A stretch of 64,000 nucleotides of DNA from Streptomyces scabiei 87.22. GTDB lineage: Bacteria; Actinomycetota; Actinomycetes; Streptomycetales; Streptomycetaceae. Under the pieces are notes generated by a model, which was given only the letters and a program-made list of their open reading frames with translations, searched no databases and was not told where the DNA came from. Shown one piece after another: positions 37,600-46,782 of this stretch (positions are counted from its first letter, which is position 1; every line of letters begins with the position of its first letter). The DNA is taken from assembly GCF_000091305.1 (NCBI RefSeq), contig NC_013929.1, positions 9,548,001 to 9,612,000 of the forward strand, given 5' to 3'. The position numbers and the translations under genes are program-made.

Positions 37600-38424
37600 T
37601 CAGGCGGCGTCGAAGGTGTAGTGCGCGGTGTGGTCCAGCAGCGCCGCCGGAGTCGTGTCGTTCCAGGGCCTCATCGGCTCGTTCAGATCGACCACGTTCG
37701 GCGTCCCGGCCGCCGGCAGGTACGCCGAACCGGGGTGCAGACGCTGCCAGTCCGCCCACAGCTTGTCGACGAAGGCGTGGTGCAGCCAGAACACCGGGTC
37801 GTTGGGGGAGACCCCGGTGCCCATCTGGCCGCCGACCCAGACGTGCACCCGGTTGTGCAGGTTGACGCCCCGCCAGCCCTCCAGGTGGTTGCGGAAGCCG
37901 TCCGAGGCACTGTTCCAGGGCGCCATGTCGTACGTGGACATCGCGAGCACCGAGTCCACCTCGGCCCGGGTCGGCAACTGCCGCACCGCGGTGCCGAGGG
38001 AGCGGCGCAGGTAGGTGCGGCCGTCGACGCGCACGGTGACCGGCCAGTTGCCGGTGGCGGCCGCGAACGGCCCGTCCATCACCTGTCCGTCGCGGCTGCG
38101 CCCGGTGCCGCCGAGGAAGTCCGGGGCCCAGAGGGAGGACCGGGTGGTGCGGTCGGCGGTCCAGTCCCAGTACGGCAGCGCGACGGCCGGGTCGACGGAC
38201 TGCAGGGCCCGCTCGAACTCCAGCAGGAATCTGCGGTGCCAGGGGAGGAACGACGGTGAACGGTGGCCGGTGCGTTCGCCGTTGTCGGTGTCGCCGAGGA
38301 TGAAGGCGTTGTGCGTCGTGACGAACTCGTCGTAGCGGCCGGAGCGCTTCAGCGCGATCAGGGCGTCGACAAGGCGCCGCTTCTCGTCGGCGCTCAGGGT
38401 CGCCTGGTTCTTGCGTATGGTCAT
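37600..38424 (-). CDS. melC2: Tyrosinase
   Basis: This 274-residue type-3 copper monooxygenase oxidises tyrosine and other phenols to quinones, giving melanin. CuA ligands are in VTTHNAF, TGHRSPSFLPWH (His at both ends); CuB ligands are in LHNRVHVW and FWLHHAFVDKLW. The length matches Streptomyces MelC2. It has no signal peptide of its own and is secreted as a complex with MelC1 through Tat. The ATG follows CAAGGAG. It lies 53 bases downstream of melC1. Confidence 0.95.
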   Translation of the reverse strand: MTIRKNQATLSADEKRRLVDALIALKRSGRYDEFVTTHNAFILGDTDNGERTGHRSPSFLPWHRRFLLEFERALQSVDPAVALPYWDWTADRTTRSSLWAPDFLGGTGRSRDGQVMDGPFAAATGNWPVTVRVDGRTYLRRSLGTAVRQLPTRAEVDSVLAMSTYDMAPWNSASDGFRNHLEGWRGVNLHNRVHVWVGGQMGTGVSPNDPVFWLHHAFVDKLWADWQRLHPGSAYLPAAGTPNVVDLNEPMRPWNDTTPAALLDHTAHYTFDAA

Positions 38425-38477
38425 GGCTCTGCGGCTCCTTGCGGTGGTTCGGGTGGTTCCGGTGCTGCGGGGGCTGG

Positions 38478-38840
38478 TCAGGCGAACGGGACGAGACGGG
38501 CGCCCTGGAGTTCGTCGACCGCGGCGCGGGCGGCGGCACGCGGGGTCGGCACGGGGGAGTAGTGGCTGACGACGCTGATCCAGCTGCCGTCGGCGTTGCG
38601 CATGACGTGCAGCTCGGCCCCGTCGACGAACACGGCGAACCCGGCGCCGTGATGGTGACCGCCGCCGTCGGCCGCGCGGCCCTGTATGCGGCGGCCCCGG
38701 TACACCTCGTCGAAGGCGGAAGGGCCCTGGTGGCCCTGGTGGGCGTGGCCCTCGTCCGCGGCGGCGGTGAGCGGGGCGCCGACGGTCGCGGCGAGGGCGG
38801 CCGCCGCCCCGAGGGCGTGGCGGCGGGTGATGTCGGGCAT
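38478..38840 (-). CDS. melC1: Tyrosinase cofactor/caddie protein
   Basis: A 120-residue MelC1: a Tat signal (ITRRHALGAAAALAATVG), then a short domain rich in His (HAHQGHQGP, GGGHHHGAGF) that delivers copper to apotyrosinase and carries it through the Tat system. The C-terminus (VVSHYSPVPTPRAAARAAVDELQ) is typical. ATG 38840 follows AGAAGG. It is first in the melC operon. Confidence 0.95.
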   Translation of the reverse strand: MPDITRRHALGAAAALAATVGAPLTAAADEGHAHQGHQGPSAFDEVYRGRRIQGRAADGGGHHHGAGFAVFVDGAELHVMRNADGSWISVVSHYSPVPTPRAAARAAVDELQGARLVPFA

Positions 38841-39177
38841 GCGAGAACCTTCTGACAAGGGGTGATTGATGACCCGTCATGCCTATCGATCAGGTGGGGA
38901 ACGGGGGAAATCCCCGGAAGCCGGTTGGCTGCGATCAGGACAATCACGTATATGTCGTGCAAGGTTGAACAAAGATGATCTTGCTGTCGTGGATCTTCGC
39001 GCACGGGTGGAGGGAGAGATTCCGCCCGAGGTGCGGGGTGTGGCCGATGATCTTGCGGAGGGTGCGTGGATCGGGTGACCGCTGTCACGCGCGCAAAGTG
39101 ACGCGAATCCGGGCCGCCTCCGCACTGCTACTCTTCGTGGTCAATTGATCGCTTTGCGCAGCGAAATGGGAGTGTGC
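38841..39177. other. Divergent promoter region of melC and the FAD monooxygenase
   Basis: A 337-base gap that is unusually AT-rich around 38930-38990, where a minus-strand CATATA/TATACG -10-like element and TTGTTC could form the melC promoter. No convincing gene is present; a short plus-strand open frame ending at 39078 lacks domain or strong codon bias. Confidence 0.5.
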
Positions 39178-40395
39178 GTGAAGATCGCGTGCGTCGGCGG
39201 CGGACCCGCAGGCCTGTACTTCTCGATCCTGATGAAGCGGCAGGACCCGTCCCACGACATCACCGTCCATGAACGGAACCCGGCGGGATCGACCTACGGC
39301 TGGGGCGTCACCTACTGGGCCGAGCTGCTGGACAAGCTCCGCGAGAAGGATCCCGAGACGGCCCGGGCCATCAGCGAGAACTCCGTCACCTGGAACCGCG
39401 GCGTCGCCCATGTCCGCGACCGTACGACGGTCCAGCCCGGGGACCGGGGCTTCGGCATCGGCCGGCGCCGCATGCTGGAGCTGCTCGCCGAACGGGCGCG
39501 GGAACTGGGCGTCCGCGTCGCGTACGAGGACGGCATCACGGCCGACGATCTGCCGGACGCCGATCTCGTCGTCGCGGGCGACGGGGTCAACAGCACCGTG
39601 CGCGAGCGGTACGCCGACCGCTTCGGCAGTGACATCACGCTCGGCCGCAACGCCTACATCTGGCTGGGCACCAGCAAGGTCCACGACGCCTTCACCTTCT
39701 CCTTCCAGGAGACCGACCACGGGTGGATCTGGGCCTACGCCTATCCGTTCAGCGACGAGCAGAGCACCTGCGTCATCGAGTGCTCCCCCCGGACGCTCAG
39801 CGGCCTGGGCCTGGACCGCCTCGGCGAGGCCGAAGGGCTGGCCCTGCTGGAGAAGCTCTTCGCCGGCATCCTGGACGGACACCCCCTCCTCGGGCGGGCC
39901 CAGGACGACGGCACCGCCCAGTGGCTCACCTTCCGCACGCTGACCAACCGTGCCTGGCACCACGGCAACGTCGTCCTGCTGGGCGACGCCGCCCACACCA
40001 CCCACTACTCCATCGGCGCCGGCACCACCCTGGCCCTGGAGGACGCGATCTGTCTGGCCGAGTCCCTCGGCGCCCACCCGGACACGGAGGCGGCACTCGC
40101 CGCCTACGAGGGGCGGCGCAAGTCGGAGCTGCTGCGTCTGCAGAGCGCGGCCCGCCACAGCGCGCAGTGGTACGAGAACATCCACCGGTACATCGACCTG
40201 CCCCCGGAACAGATGTTCGCGCTGCTCGGCCAGCGGCACTCCCCGCTGCTGCCCTACGTGCCGCCGCAGCTCTATTACCGTCTCGACCGCGCGGCCGGCC
40301 GTCTGGAGGCCCTGCGCCGCCTCAAGCGCTGGCTGGGCCCGAGGCTGGCCCGGTCCTCGCAGGCACGGGCCCTGGCCGACGCCGACCGGTCGTAG
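39178..40395 (+). CDS. FAD-dependent aromatic monooxygenase
   Basis: A 405-residue class A flavoprotein monooxygenase. GGGPAGLYFSILMKRQDP is the N-terminal FAD motif, DLVVAGDGVNSTVRERY the middle DG motif, and VVLLGDAAHTTHYSIGAGT the GD motif. It most resembles the N-terminal FAD domain of salicylyl-CoA 5-hydroxylase and anthraniloyl-CoA monooxygenase (AGLYFSILMKR..DITVHERNP...GWGV), here as a free-standing protein. The substrate is unknown, probably an aromatic acid or thioester. GTG 39178 follows GGGAG. Confidence 0.82.
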   Translation: MKIACVGGGPAGLYFSILMKRQDPSHDITVHERNPAGSTYGWGVTYWAELLDKLREKDPETARAISENSVTWNRGVAHVRDRTTVQPGDRGFGIGRRRMLELLAERARELGVRVAYEDGITADDLPDADLVVAGDGVNSTVRERYADRFGSDITLGRNAYIWLGTSKVHDAFTFSFQETDHGWIWAYAYPFSDEQSTCVIECSPRTLSGLGLDRLGEAEGLALLEKLFAGILDGHPLLGRAQDDGTAQWLTFRTLTNRAWHHGNVVLLGDAAHTTHYSIGAGTTLALEDAICLAESLGAHPDTEAALAAYEGRRKSELLRLQSAARHSAQWYENIHRYIDLPPEQMFALLGQRHSPLLPYVPPQLYYRLDRAAGRLEALRRLKRWLGPRLARSSQARALADADRS

Positions 40396-40427
40396 CGCAC
40401 GCGGGCCGGCAGGTGCACGCGCCCCGG

Positions 40428-41054
40428 CTAGCGCACGCCCTGGGGCCGGAACTGGATGCTGATGCGCGGCCCGACCGCCCGTGTCGACTTCGGGACCGCG
40501 TGGTCCCAGGTCCGCTGGCAGGAGCCGCCCATCACGATCAGGTCGCCGTGCCCCTGCGGAAACCGCAGGGTCCGACCGCCTCCGTGCGGCCGCAGGGCGA
40601 GGTCGCGGGGGTCGCCCACGGACAGGATGGCCACCATCGTGTCCTCCCGGGCGCCCCGCCCGATCCGGTCACCGTGCCAGGCCACGCTGTCGCGGCCGTC
40701 GCGGTAGAAGCACAGCCCCGCCGTGGCGAACGGTTCGCCCAGCTCGGAACCGTAGTGCGCGGACAGCGCCGCCCGGGCCTCGTCCAGGACGGGGTGCGGA
40801 AGGGGGTCCTCTGCGCCGAAATGAGCGAGCAGCCGGGGCACGTCCACCACCTGCTCGTACATCTGCCGCCGCTCCGCCTTCCAGGGCACCTCCTCGGCGA
40901 GCCGGGTGAAGAGGGCGTCGGCGCCGGTGACCCAGCCGGGCAACAGGTCGATCCAGGCCCCGGCGCCCAGCTCGCGTCGGCGCAGCCCGTCGAGAGGGCC
41001 GAGGCGGAGGTCGTCGGACTGGTCGAAGAGGGAGCCCTGGAGGTGCGTGGCCAT
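40428..41054 (-). CDS. AlkB-like 2-oxoglutarate/Fe(II) dioxygenase
   Basis: A 208-residue dioxygenase of the AlkB family, which repairs alkylated nucleic-acid bases by oxidative demethylation. Fe ligands are AWHGDRIG (His, Asp) and TWDHAVPK (His); the 2OG-binding Arg lies in GPRISIQFRP. The convergent neighbour is the FAD monooxygenase. It forms no operon with adaptive-response genes here. Confidence 0.88.
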   Translation of the reverse strand: MATHLQGSLFDQSDDLRLGPLDGLRRRELGAGAWIDLLPGWVTGADALFTRLAEEVPWKAERRQMYEQVVDVPRLLAHFGAEDPLPHPVLDEARAALSAHYGSELGEPFATAGLCFYRDGRDSVAWHGDRIGRGAREDTMVAILSVGDPRDLALRPHGGGRTLRFPQGHGDLIVMGGSCQRTWDHAVPKSTRAVGPRISIQFRPQGVR

Positions 41055-41151
41055 ACGGCCAGCGTACTCCCGGATTCGAAAGAATGTTCGCTAGATGTGC
41101 CGGGTCCGTCGAGGCCCGGTCGCGCGAGGGGCTCCCTCGTTCGCCGCACGG

Positions 41152-41829
41152 TCAGTGCTGCTGGGCCTTCTGCTGCGTCACCTCGCTCGGCCGTACGACC
41201 ACGAAGCCCTCGCCCTCCAGCTTCAGCTGCACGGCCTCACCGGAGCCGCCCCGGATCATCGAGCCGAAGGACTGCGAGCGGTGCAGCGAGGTGTTCAGAT
41301 GCGCCGTCCAGCCCACCACCGCGTCCGTGTCGACGAACACGGGCAGCTGCGGGGAGACGGGGATGACCAGCGGATTGCCGTCACACACCAGCCCGAGCCT
41401 GCCCTGCCCGGTGAACACGCTGTTGAACAGACCGCCGCCGGTCATGCCGGCGCCCTTCACGGTCTTGATCTCGTAGGACAGCGAGGCGTCGAAGCAGAGC
41501 ACGTTGCGGCCGTTGACGGTGAACACATCACCCGGCTCGACGTCGACGATGAAACAGTTCTGCGCCTCGTGCGCGAACCATGCCTCGCCCTGGCCGCGCA
41601 CCGCCATCAGCGGCAGCCCCTCCCCGGTGACCGCGCGCTTGAGCATGCCGCCCACGCCCTGGCCCTTGCGTTCGAACTGCAGGTTCCCCCGGAAGGCGAT
41701 CATCGCGCCCTGCCGGGCGAGCATCTCGCCGTTGACCGCGTACTTGATGGACTTGGCGTTCTGGACGGTCATCCCGGGCGCGTGGGCCGGCTGCACCATG
41801 TTCTCGTGGGAGAAAAGATCACTCTTCAT
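41152..41829 (-). CDS. AIM24 family protein
   Basis: A 225-residue beta-rich AIM24/TerD-like fold protein (QNAKSIKYAVNGEMLARQGAM, GMTGGGLFNSVFTGQGRLGL, ending LKLEGEGFVVVRPSE). The molecular function is unknown; homologues are widespread in Streptomyces. ATG 41829 is chosen; no strong ribosome site is seen. It is divergent from the Nudix gene. Confidence 0.83.
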   Translation of the reverse strand: MKSDLFSHENMVQPAHAPGMTVQNAKSIKYAVNGEMLARQGAMIAFRGNLQFERKGQGVGGMLKRAVTGEGLPLMAVRGQGEAWFAHEAQNCFIVDVEPGDVFTVNGRNVLCFDASLSYEIKTVKGAGMTGGGLFNSVFTGQGRLGLVCDGNPLVIPVSPQLPVFVDTDAVVGWTAHLNTSLHRSQSFGSMIRGGSGEAVQLKLEGEGFVVVRPSEVTQQKAQQH

Positions 41830-41932
41830 ACCGGCATGCTGTCCCGGAGTGTCCGATTCCGCCAAGCGACGCGCGGGGCACGCGAATTGAGGAGCCTGAC
41901 AACGCCGCGACCGGGGTGGTAGAAGCGGACAC

Positions 41933-42616
41933 ATGACCGACAAGACCGCCGGTGTCGACCTCCCGGACCGCCGGGGCCGCACCGGACTCGACCGCACCGG
42001 CCGTGACCTGACCGGCAACCCGCGCGTGAAGGTCCGGGACGTGCGACTGCTGTCCAGCCACTGGTACGTGGAGCGCACCACCACCTTCGACTTCCAGCGC
42101 GCCGACGGCACCTGGAGCACCCAGGAGCGCGAGACGCACGACCGGGGCAACGGCGCCACCGTCCTCCTCTACGACACCGAGCGCGAAACCGTCCTGCTCA
42201 CCCGGCAGTTCCGCTACCCGGTGTACGTCAACGGGCACCCCGACGGCATGCTGATCGAGACCCCCGGCGGTCTGCTGGACGAGGAGGACGAGCACCCCGA
42301 GGTCGCCGTACGCCGTGAGGTGATCGAGGAGACCGGCCACACCATCGGCGAGGTCCGGCACGTCTTCGACATCTACATGAGCCCCGGCTCGGTGACCGAA
42401 CGCGTGAGCTTCTACGCCGCCTCGTACGGCCCGTCGACCCGCACCCACGAAGGTGGGGGCCTCGACGAGGAGGGCGAGGACATCGAACTCGTCGAACTGC
42501 CCTTCCGCAGGGCCCTGGAGATGATCCGCAGCGGCGAGATCGCCGACGCCAAGACCATCATGCTGCTGCAGTGGGCGGCGCTGGAAGGGCCGTTCGCCGC
42601 CGGAGGCGGGGCGTAG
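41933..42616 (+). CDS. Nudix hydrolase, ADP-sugar/GDP-mannose pyrophosphatase-like
   Basis: A 227-residue Nudix enzyme. The Nudix box is complete in GGLLDEEDEHPEVAVRREVIEETG, preceded by QFRYPVYVNG as in NudK/ADP-ribose pyrophosphatases. It probably hydrolyses nucleoside diphosphate sugars in the cytoplasm. It converges with the lysR gene, six bases away. Confidence 0.85.
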   Translation: MTDKTAGVDLPDRRGRTGLDRTGRDLTGNPRVKVRDVRLLSSHWYVERTTTFDFQRADGTWSTQERETHDRGNGATVLLYDTERETVLLTRQFRYPVYVNGHPDGMLIETPGGLLDEEDEHPEVAVRREVIEETGHTIGEVRHVFDIYMSPGSVTERVSFYAASYGPSTRTHEGGGLDEEGEDIELVELPFRRALEMIRSGEIADAKTIMLLQWAALEGPFAAGGGA

Positions 42617-42622
42617 GGGGCC

Positions 42623-43528
42623 TCACGGGTCGAGCGCCTCGGCGGCCTCCGCGGCGACCGCGTCCGCGACGGCCGTCAGCGTGGGCGAGTCGAGCTTCCA
42701 CTGCTGCCAGAACAGCGGGGTGTCCACGGGCCGCTCCGGCGCCAGGTCGACGAGCCGTCCGGCGGCGAGCAACGGCTCGGCCTGCGCGGCGGGCACCATG
42801 CCCCAGCCCATCCCGGCGGCCACGGCGTCGGCGAAACCCTCGGACGTCGGCACGTAGTGCCGGCGCCCCCCGGCCGGGCGGCCGTGCGTCAGCCGGCGGA
42901 CGAAGACGTTCTGGAAGTCGTCGCGCCGGTCGAAGAACACGACCGGCGCGTCCGTGATCACGTCCCCGAGCGGCACCTCGGATCCGGCGCCGAGCCATCG
43001 CTCGGCGAAGCCCGGCGAGGCGCACGGCAGGTACCGCATCCGGCCGAGCGGCCGGACCGAGCACCCGGCCACGGCGTCCGGAGCCGAGGTGACCGCGGCC
43101 GTCACCAGGCCCTCGCGCAGCAGCCGGGCCGTGTGCTGCTCGTCCTCGCGCAGCAGTTCGTAGCAGGGGCGCAGTTCCTCCGGCACGCGGGTGAGGGCGG
43201 GCAGGAACCAGGTGGCCAGCGAGTCGGCGTTCACCGCGATGGACACCCGTGTGGTCTCGCCGGCGCCGGTCGTGCCGAGCGCGGTGTGCGCGTCGTGTTC
43301 GAGGCGGGCCAGCTGGCGCGCGAACCGGACGATCACCTCACCGGACTCGGTCGTCCGCACCGGCTTGGCGCGGACCAGCAGGACCCGGCCGACCCGCTGC
43401 TCCAGGGCCTTGACCCGCTGGCTGACCGCCGACGGCGTCACGTGCAGGGCGGCGGCCGCCGCGTCGAACGTACCCTCGTCCACCACCGTGAGGAGGGTGC
43501 GCACCAGGTCGACCGGAAGCTGGGACAT
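42623..43528 (-). CDS. LysR regulator, LysG/ArgP type
   Basis: A 301-residue LysR regulator: winged HTH at residues 1-60 (VDEGTFDAAAAALHVTPSAV, then SQRVKALEQRVG), then a substrate-binding domain. The HTH and its position divergent from lysE match LysG/ArgP (IciA) activators, which sense lysine or arginine and switch on the exporter. ATG 43528 is the start. Confidence 0.88.
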   Translation of the reverse strand: MSQLPVDLVRTLLTVVDEGTFDAAAAALHVTPSAVSQRVKALEQRVGRVLLVRAKPVRTTESGEVIVRFARQLARLEHDAHTALGTTGAGETTRVSIAVNADSLATWFLPALTRVPEELRPCYELLREDEQHTARLLREGLVTAAVTSAPDAVAGCSVRPLGRMRYLPCASPGFAERWLGAGSEVPLGDVITDAPVVFFDRRDDFQNVFVRRLTHGRPAGGRRHYVPTSEGFADAVAAGMGWGMVPAAQAEPLLAAGRLVDLAPERPVDTPLFWQQWKLDSPTLTAVADAVAAEAAEALDP

Positions 43529-43535
43529 CACGAAC

Positions 43536-43561
43536 GCTAATGATACGTAAGAATCTTTAGC
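43536..43561. promoter_or_regulatory. AT-rich imperfect palindrome between lysG-like and lysE-like genes
   Basis: GCTAA (43536-43540) and TTAGC (43557-43561) bracket an AT-rich core, unusual in this genome. This is a likely LysR operator overlapping the divergent promoters. Confidence 0.5.
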
Positions 43562-43610
43562 TGTACGCATGGGTGGTGCGTTTCCTAGCGTCAAGGGTGT
43601 GTTCAGCGAA

Positions 43611-44216
43611 ATGACCGCCCTCGCGGCCGGATTCGGCACCGGCCTCTCCCTCATCGTCGCCATCGGCGCCCAGAACGCCTTCGTCCTGCGCCAGGGACTG
43701 CACCGCGACGCCGTGCTCCCCGTCGTGGCCATCTGCGCCCTCTCCGACGCGGTGCTCATCGCCCTCGGCGTCGCCGGGGTCGGCGCGGTCGTCGTCGCCT
43801 GGCCCGGCGCCCTGAAGGCAGTCGCCCTGGTCGGCGGCGGCTTCCTCCTGGTCTACGGTGCCCTGGCCGCCCGCCGCGTCCTGTGGCCGGGCGACGACGC
43901 CCTGCGCGCGGACAGCGGGTCGGCGGGCTCGCGGCGGCGGGCCGTCCTGACCTGCCTGGCCCTGACCTGGCTCAACCCCCACGTCTACCTCGACACCGTG
44001 TTCCTGCTCGGCTCCATCGCCTCCGACCGCGGCCCGCTGCGCTGGACCTTCGGCCTCGGCGCCGGCCTCGCCAGCCTCTGCTGGTTCGCCGCGCTCGGCT
44101 TCGGCGCCCGCCTGCTCGGCCGTTTCCTGGCCCGCCCGTCGGCCTGGCGGGTCCTCGACGGCCTGGTCGCGGTGACGATGCTCGCGCTCGGCGGGATGCT
44201 GATCGCCGGGGCGTGA
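43611..44216 (+). CDS. LysE/ArgO family amino-acid exporter
   Basis: A 201-residue membrane protein with about six hydrophobic segments and the LysE signature GLSLIVAIGAQNAFVLRQGL; WLNPHVYLDT is the conserved central motif. It exports lysine or arginine under control of the divergent LysR regulator. ATG 43611 is used; AAGGG lies 13 bases upstream, and GTG 43599 is an alternative. Confidence 0.9.
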   Translation: MTALAAGFGTGLSLIVAIGAQNAFVLRQGLHRDAVLPVVAICALSDAVLIALGVAGVGAVVVAWPGALKAVALVGGGFLLVYGALAARRVLWPGDDALRADSGSAGSRRRAVLTCLALTWLNPHVYLDTVFLLGSIASDRGPLRWTFGLGAGLASLCWFAALGFGARLLGRFLARPSAWRVLDGLVAVTMLALGGMLIAGA

Positions 44217-44380
44217 TTCTCCTCGGCGGGGCATGGGGACCGGCCCCGACGTGGCACAGGACTCCTTCCCGGCGGGGCACAGGGGCGACAGCATGTGAGA
44301 CGGCCGTCCGACGGCCTGTCCCGGCGGCGGTGATCTCCGCGATAGTGGTGCCCGAATCGAAAGATGTATCGAGCATCAGG

Positions 44381-45688
44381 ATGCCCGTGGACACCACCCA
44401 GAGCAGCGCCGGCGACGACACCGCACCGGAGGACGACACCCCGGCACCGCCCCGCCGGGGCCGGCGCCGCTGGGCGATGGACACCCGCCCCCTGCGCCGC
44501 CCCGCCTACCGGCGCCTGTGGTCCTCCACCATCGTGACGGCCGTCGGCAGCCAGCTGACCGCCGTCGCCGTACCCAAGCAGATCTACGACATCACCGGCT
44601 CCTCCGCCTGGGTCGGCTGGGCGAGCCTCGCCGGACTGTTGCCCCTGGTGGTGTTCGCCCTGTGGGGCGGCGCGGTAGCCGACAGCGTGGACCGCCGCAC
44701 CCTGCTGCTCGTCACCAACACCGGCATCGCCGTCACCTCGGTGCTGTTCTGGGTGCAGGCCGTCACCGGGCTGGAATCGGTGTGGGCGCTGATGGCCCTG
44801 CTCGCCCTCCAACAGGCGTTCTTCGGCCTCAACTCACCCGCCCGCAACGCCTCCGTGGCCCGACTGGTCCCCGCCGACGAACTGGCGGCGGCCGCCGCGC
44901 TCGGCTCGACCGTGATGCAACTGGGTCTGGTGGCGGGCCCGTTGCTGGCCGGCGCCCTCATCCCGGTCATCGGTCTGGCCGAGTTGTACCTGATCGACGC
45001 GCTGGCGCTGTGCGTCACCCTCTGGGCGGTCCACAGGCTGCCCTCCCTGCCTCCGCTGGACACCACGACGACCCGCCGCGCCGGCTGGCGGGAGGTCGTC
45101 GCGGGCTTCCGCTACATCGCCCTGCACAAGGTGCTCCTGCTGTCCTTCCTGGCCGACATCATCGCGATGGTCCTCGGCATGCCCCGTGCTCTCTTCCCCC
45201 AGCTCGCCGACACCACGTACGCGCCCTACGGCGAAGGTCTCGCGCTCGGCCTGCTGTTCGCCGCCGTCCCTGTCGGCGCGGTGGTCGGCGGTCTGCTGTC
45301 GGGCACCTTCTCCCGCTCCCACCGGCACGGACTCATGGTCATCGCGGCCGTCATGGCCTGGGGCGCGGCCGTCACGGGCTTCGGACTCAGCACCAGTCTC
45401 TGGTTCGCGGTGCTGTTCCTCGCCGCCGCGGGGGTCGCCGACATGGTCTCCATGATCTTCCGCGGTGCCATCCTGCTGTCCGCCGCCACCGACGAGATGC
45501 GCGGCCGGATGCAGGGCGTCTTCACCGTGGTCGTCGCCGGCGGCCCCCGCCTCGCCGACGTCCTGCACGGCACGGCCGGCGCGGCCTTCGGCGCCCGTAC
45601 GGCCGTGGTCGGCGGCGGCCTGCTCGTCATCGCCTCGATGCTGCTCCTGGCGACCGCGACACCGGCCCTGAGGCGCTACCGGATCTGA
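44381..45688 (+). CDS. MFS transporter of the EntS-like (MFS_3) group
   Basis: A 435-residue MFS protein with about twelve membrane segments. The N-terminus LWSSTIVTAVGSQLTAVAVP and LWGGAVADSVDRRTLLL match the EntS/YbdA-like group that includes enterobactin exporters, although many members have other cargos. The start is ATG 44381 or GTG 44387. It is about 21 kb from the siderophore genes and no iron box is seen upstream, so a role in siderophore export is only a possibility. Confidence 0.8.
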   Translation: MPVDTTQSSAGDDTAPEDDTPAPPRRGRRRWAMDTRPLRRPAYRRLWSSTIVTAVGSQLTAVAVPKQIYDITGSSAWVGWASLAGLLPLVVFALWGGAVADSVDRRTLLLVTNTGIAVTSVLFWVQAVTGLESVWALMALLALQQAFFGLNSPARNASVARLVPADELAAAAALGSTVMQLGLVAGPLLAGALIPVIGLAELYLIDALALCVTLWAVHRLPSLPPLDTTTTRRAGWREVVAGFRYIALHKVLLLSFLADIIAMVLGMPRALFPQLADTTYAPYGEGLALGLLFAAVPVGAVVGGLLSGTFSRSHRHGLMVIAAVMAWGAAVTGFGLSTSLWFAVLFLAAAGVADMVSMIFRGAILLSAATDEMRGRMQGVFTVVVAGGPRLADVLHGTAGAAFGARTAVVGGGLLVIASMLLLATATPALRRYRI

Positions 45689-45765
45689 CCGAACGGCACA
45701 CCCGTCCATCCGGTGTCGTTCCGTACGCTGGGCAGCCGCACACCCCACAGGCAGGAGTCGCAACG

Positions 45766-46734
45766 ATGCAGTACGTGAAGCTCGGCTCGACCGGTCTGGA
45801 CGTGTCCCGGATCTGCGTGGGATGCATGAGTTTCGGGCTTCCCGACCGTGGCCCCCACGAGTGGACCCTGGACGAGGAGGCGTCGCGCCCGCTGATCCGG
45901 CGGGCGCTGGACGCCGGGATCAACTTCTTCGACACGGCGAACGTCTACTCCGACGGCACCAGCGAGGAGATCGTCGGCCGGGCGCTGGCGGAGTTCGCGC
46001 GGCGCGAGGAGATCGTCCTCGCGACCAAGGTGAACGGCGCCATGCACCAGGGCCCCAACGCCCTGGGCCTGTCCCGCAAGGCGATCATGACGGAGATCGA
46101 CGCCAGCCTGCGGCGCCTCGGCACCGACTACGTGGACCTCTACCAGATCCACCGTTTCGACGCGCGCACCCCGGTGGAGGAGACCATGGAGGCGCTGCAC
46201 GACGTCGTGAAGGCTGGCAAGGCCCGCTACATCGGGGCCAGTTCGATGTACGCCTGGCAGTTCGCGAAGATGCAGCACACCGCGCGCCTGCACGGCTGGA
46301 CGCGGTTCGTGTCCATGCAGAACCACTACAACCTCCTCTACCGCGAGGAGGAGCGCGAGATGCTGCCGCTGTGCGAGGACCAGGCCGTCGCCACCCTGCC
46401 CTGGAGCCCGCTCGCCCGCGGCCGGCTCACCCGTGACTGGGACACCGTCACCGCACGTGCCGAGAGCGACAATTTCGGCAAGACCCTCTACCAGGAGGGC
46501 GACCGCGAGATCGTGGACGCCGTCACCCGGATCGCCGGGGAGCGCGAGGTGCCCCGCGCCCGGGTCGCCCTCGCGTGGCTGCTGAGCCGTCCCACCGTGA
46601 CGGCGCCCATCGTCGGCGCGACCCGGCCGCACCACCTCGACGACGCCGTCGCCGCGCTCGACGTCACCCTGACGGAGAAGGAGACCGAGGAACTGGAGCG
46701 GCCCTACACGCCCCGCGCGATCAGCGGCCACTGA
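45766..46734 (+). CDS. Aldo/keto reductase
   Basis: A 322-residue NADPH-dependent AKR. Catalytic residues are visible: Asp and Tyr in FFDTANVYSDG, Lys in LATKVNG, His in YQIHRFD. The C-terminal coenzyme segment is PIVGATRPHHLDDA. It is close to the YajO/AKR11-like group; the physiological substrate is unknown. Confidence 0.9.
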   Translation: MQYVKLGSTGLDVSRICVGCMSFGLPDRGPHEWTLDEEASRPLIRRALDAGINFFDTANVYSDGTSEEIVGRALAEFARREEIVLATKVNGAMHQGPNALGLSRKAIMTEIDASLRRLGTDYVDLYQIHRFDARTPVEETMEALHDVVKAGKARYIGASSMYAWQFAKMQHTARLHGWTRFVSMQNHYNLLYREEEREMLPLCEDQAVATLPWSPLARGRLTRDWDTVTARAESDNFGKTLYQEGDREIVDAVTRIAGEREVPRARVALAWLLSRPTVTAPIVGATRPHHLDDAVAALDVTLTEKETEELERPYTPRAISGH

Positions 46735-46741
46735 GCCGCGC

Positions 46742-46769
46742 GGCGCCCGGCTCGTGAGAGGCGGGCGCC
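46742..46769. terminator. Convergent hairpin after the aldo/keto reductase
   Basis: GGCGCCCG (46742-46749) pairs with CGGGCGCC (46762-46769), an 8-bp stem between convergent genes. Confidence 0.55.
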
Positions 46770-46782
46770 CGCCGTACGGGTC

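Noticed and set aside
38866..39078. Short plus-strand ORF between melC1 and the FAD monooxygenase
   Set aside because: Moderate codon bias only, no domain, no good ribosome site; it overlaps the presumed melC promoter.
44381..45688. EntS-like MFS protein as the siderophore exporter
   Set aside because: It is 21 kb away with unrelated genes and no iron box, so assigning it to the cluster would be guesswork.
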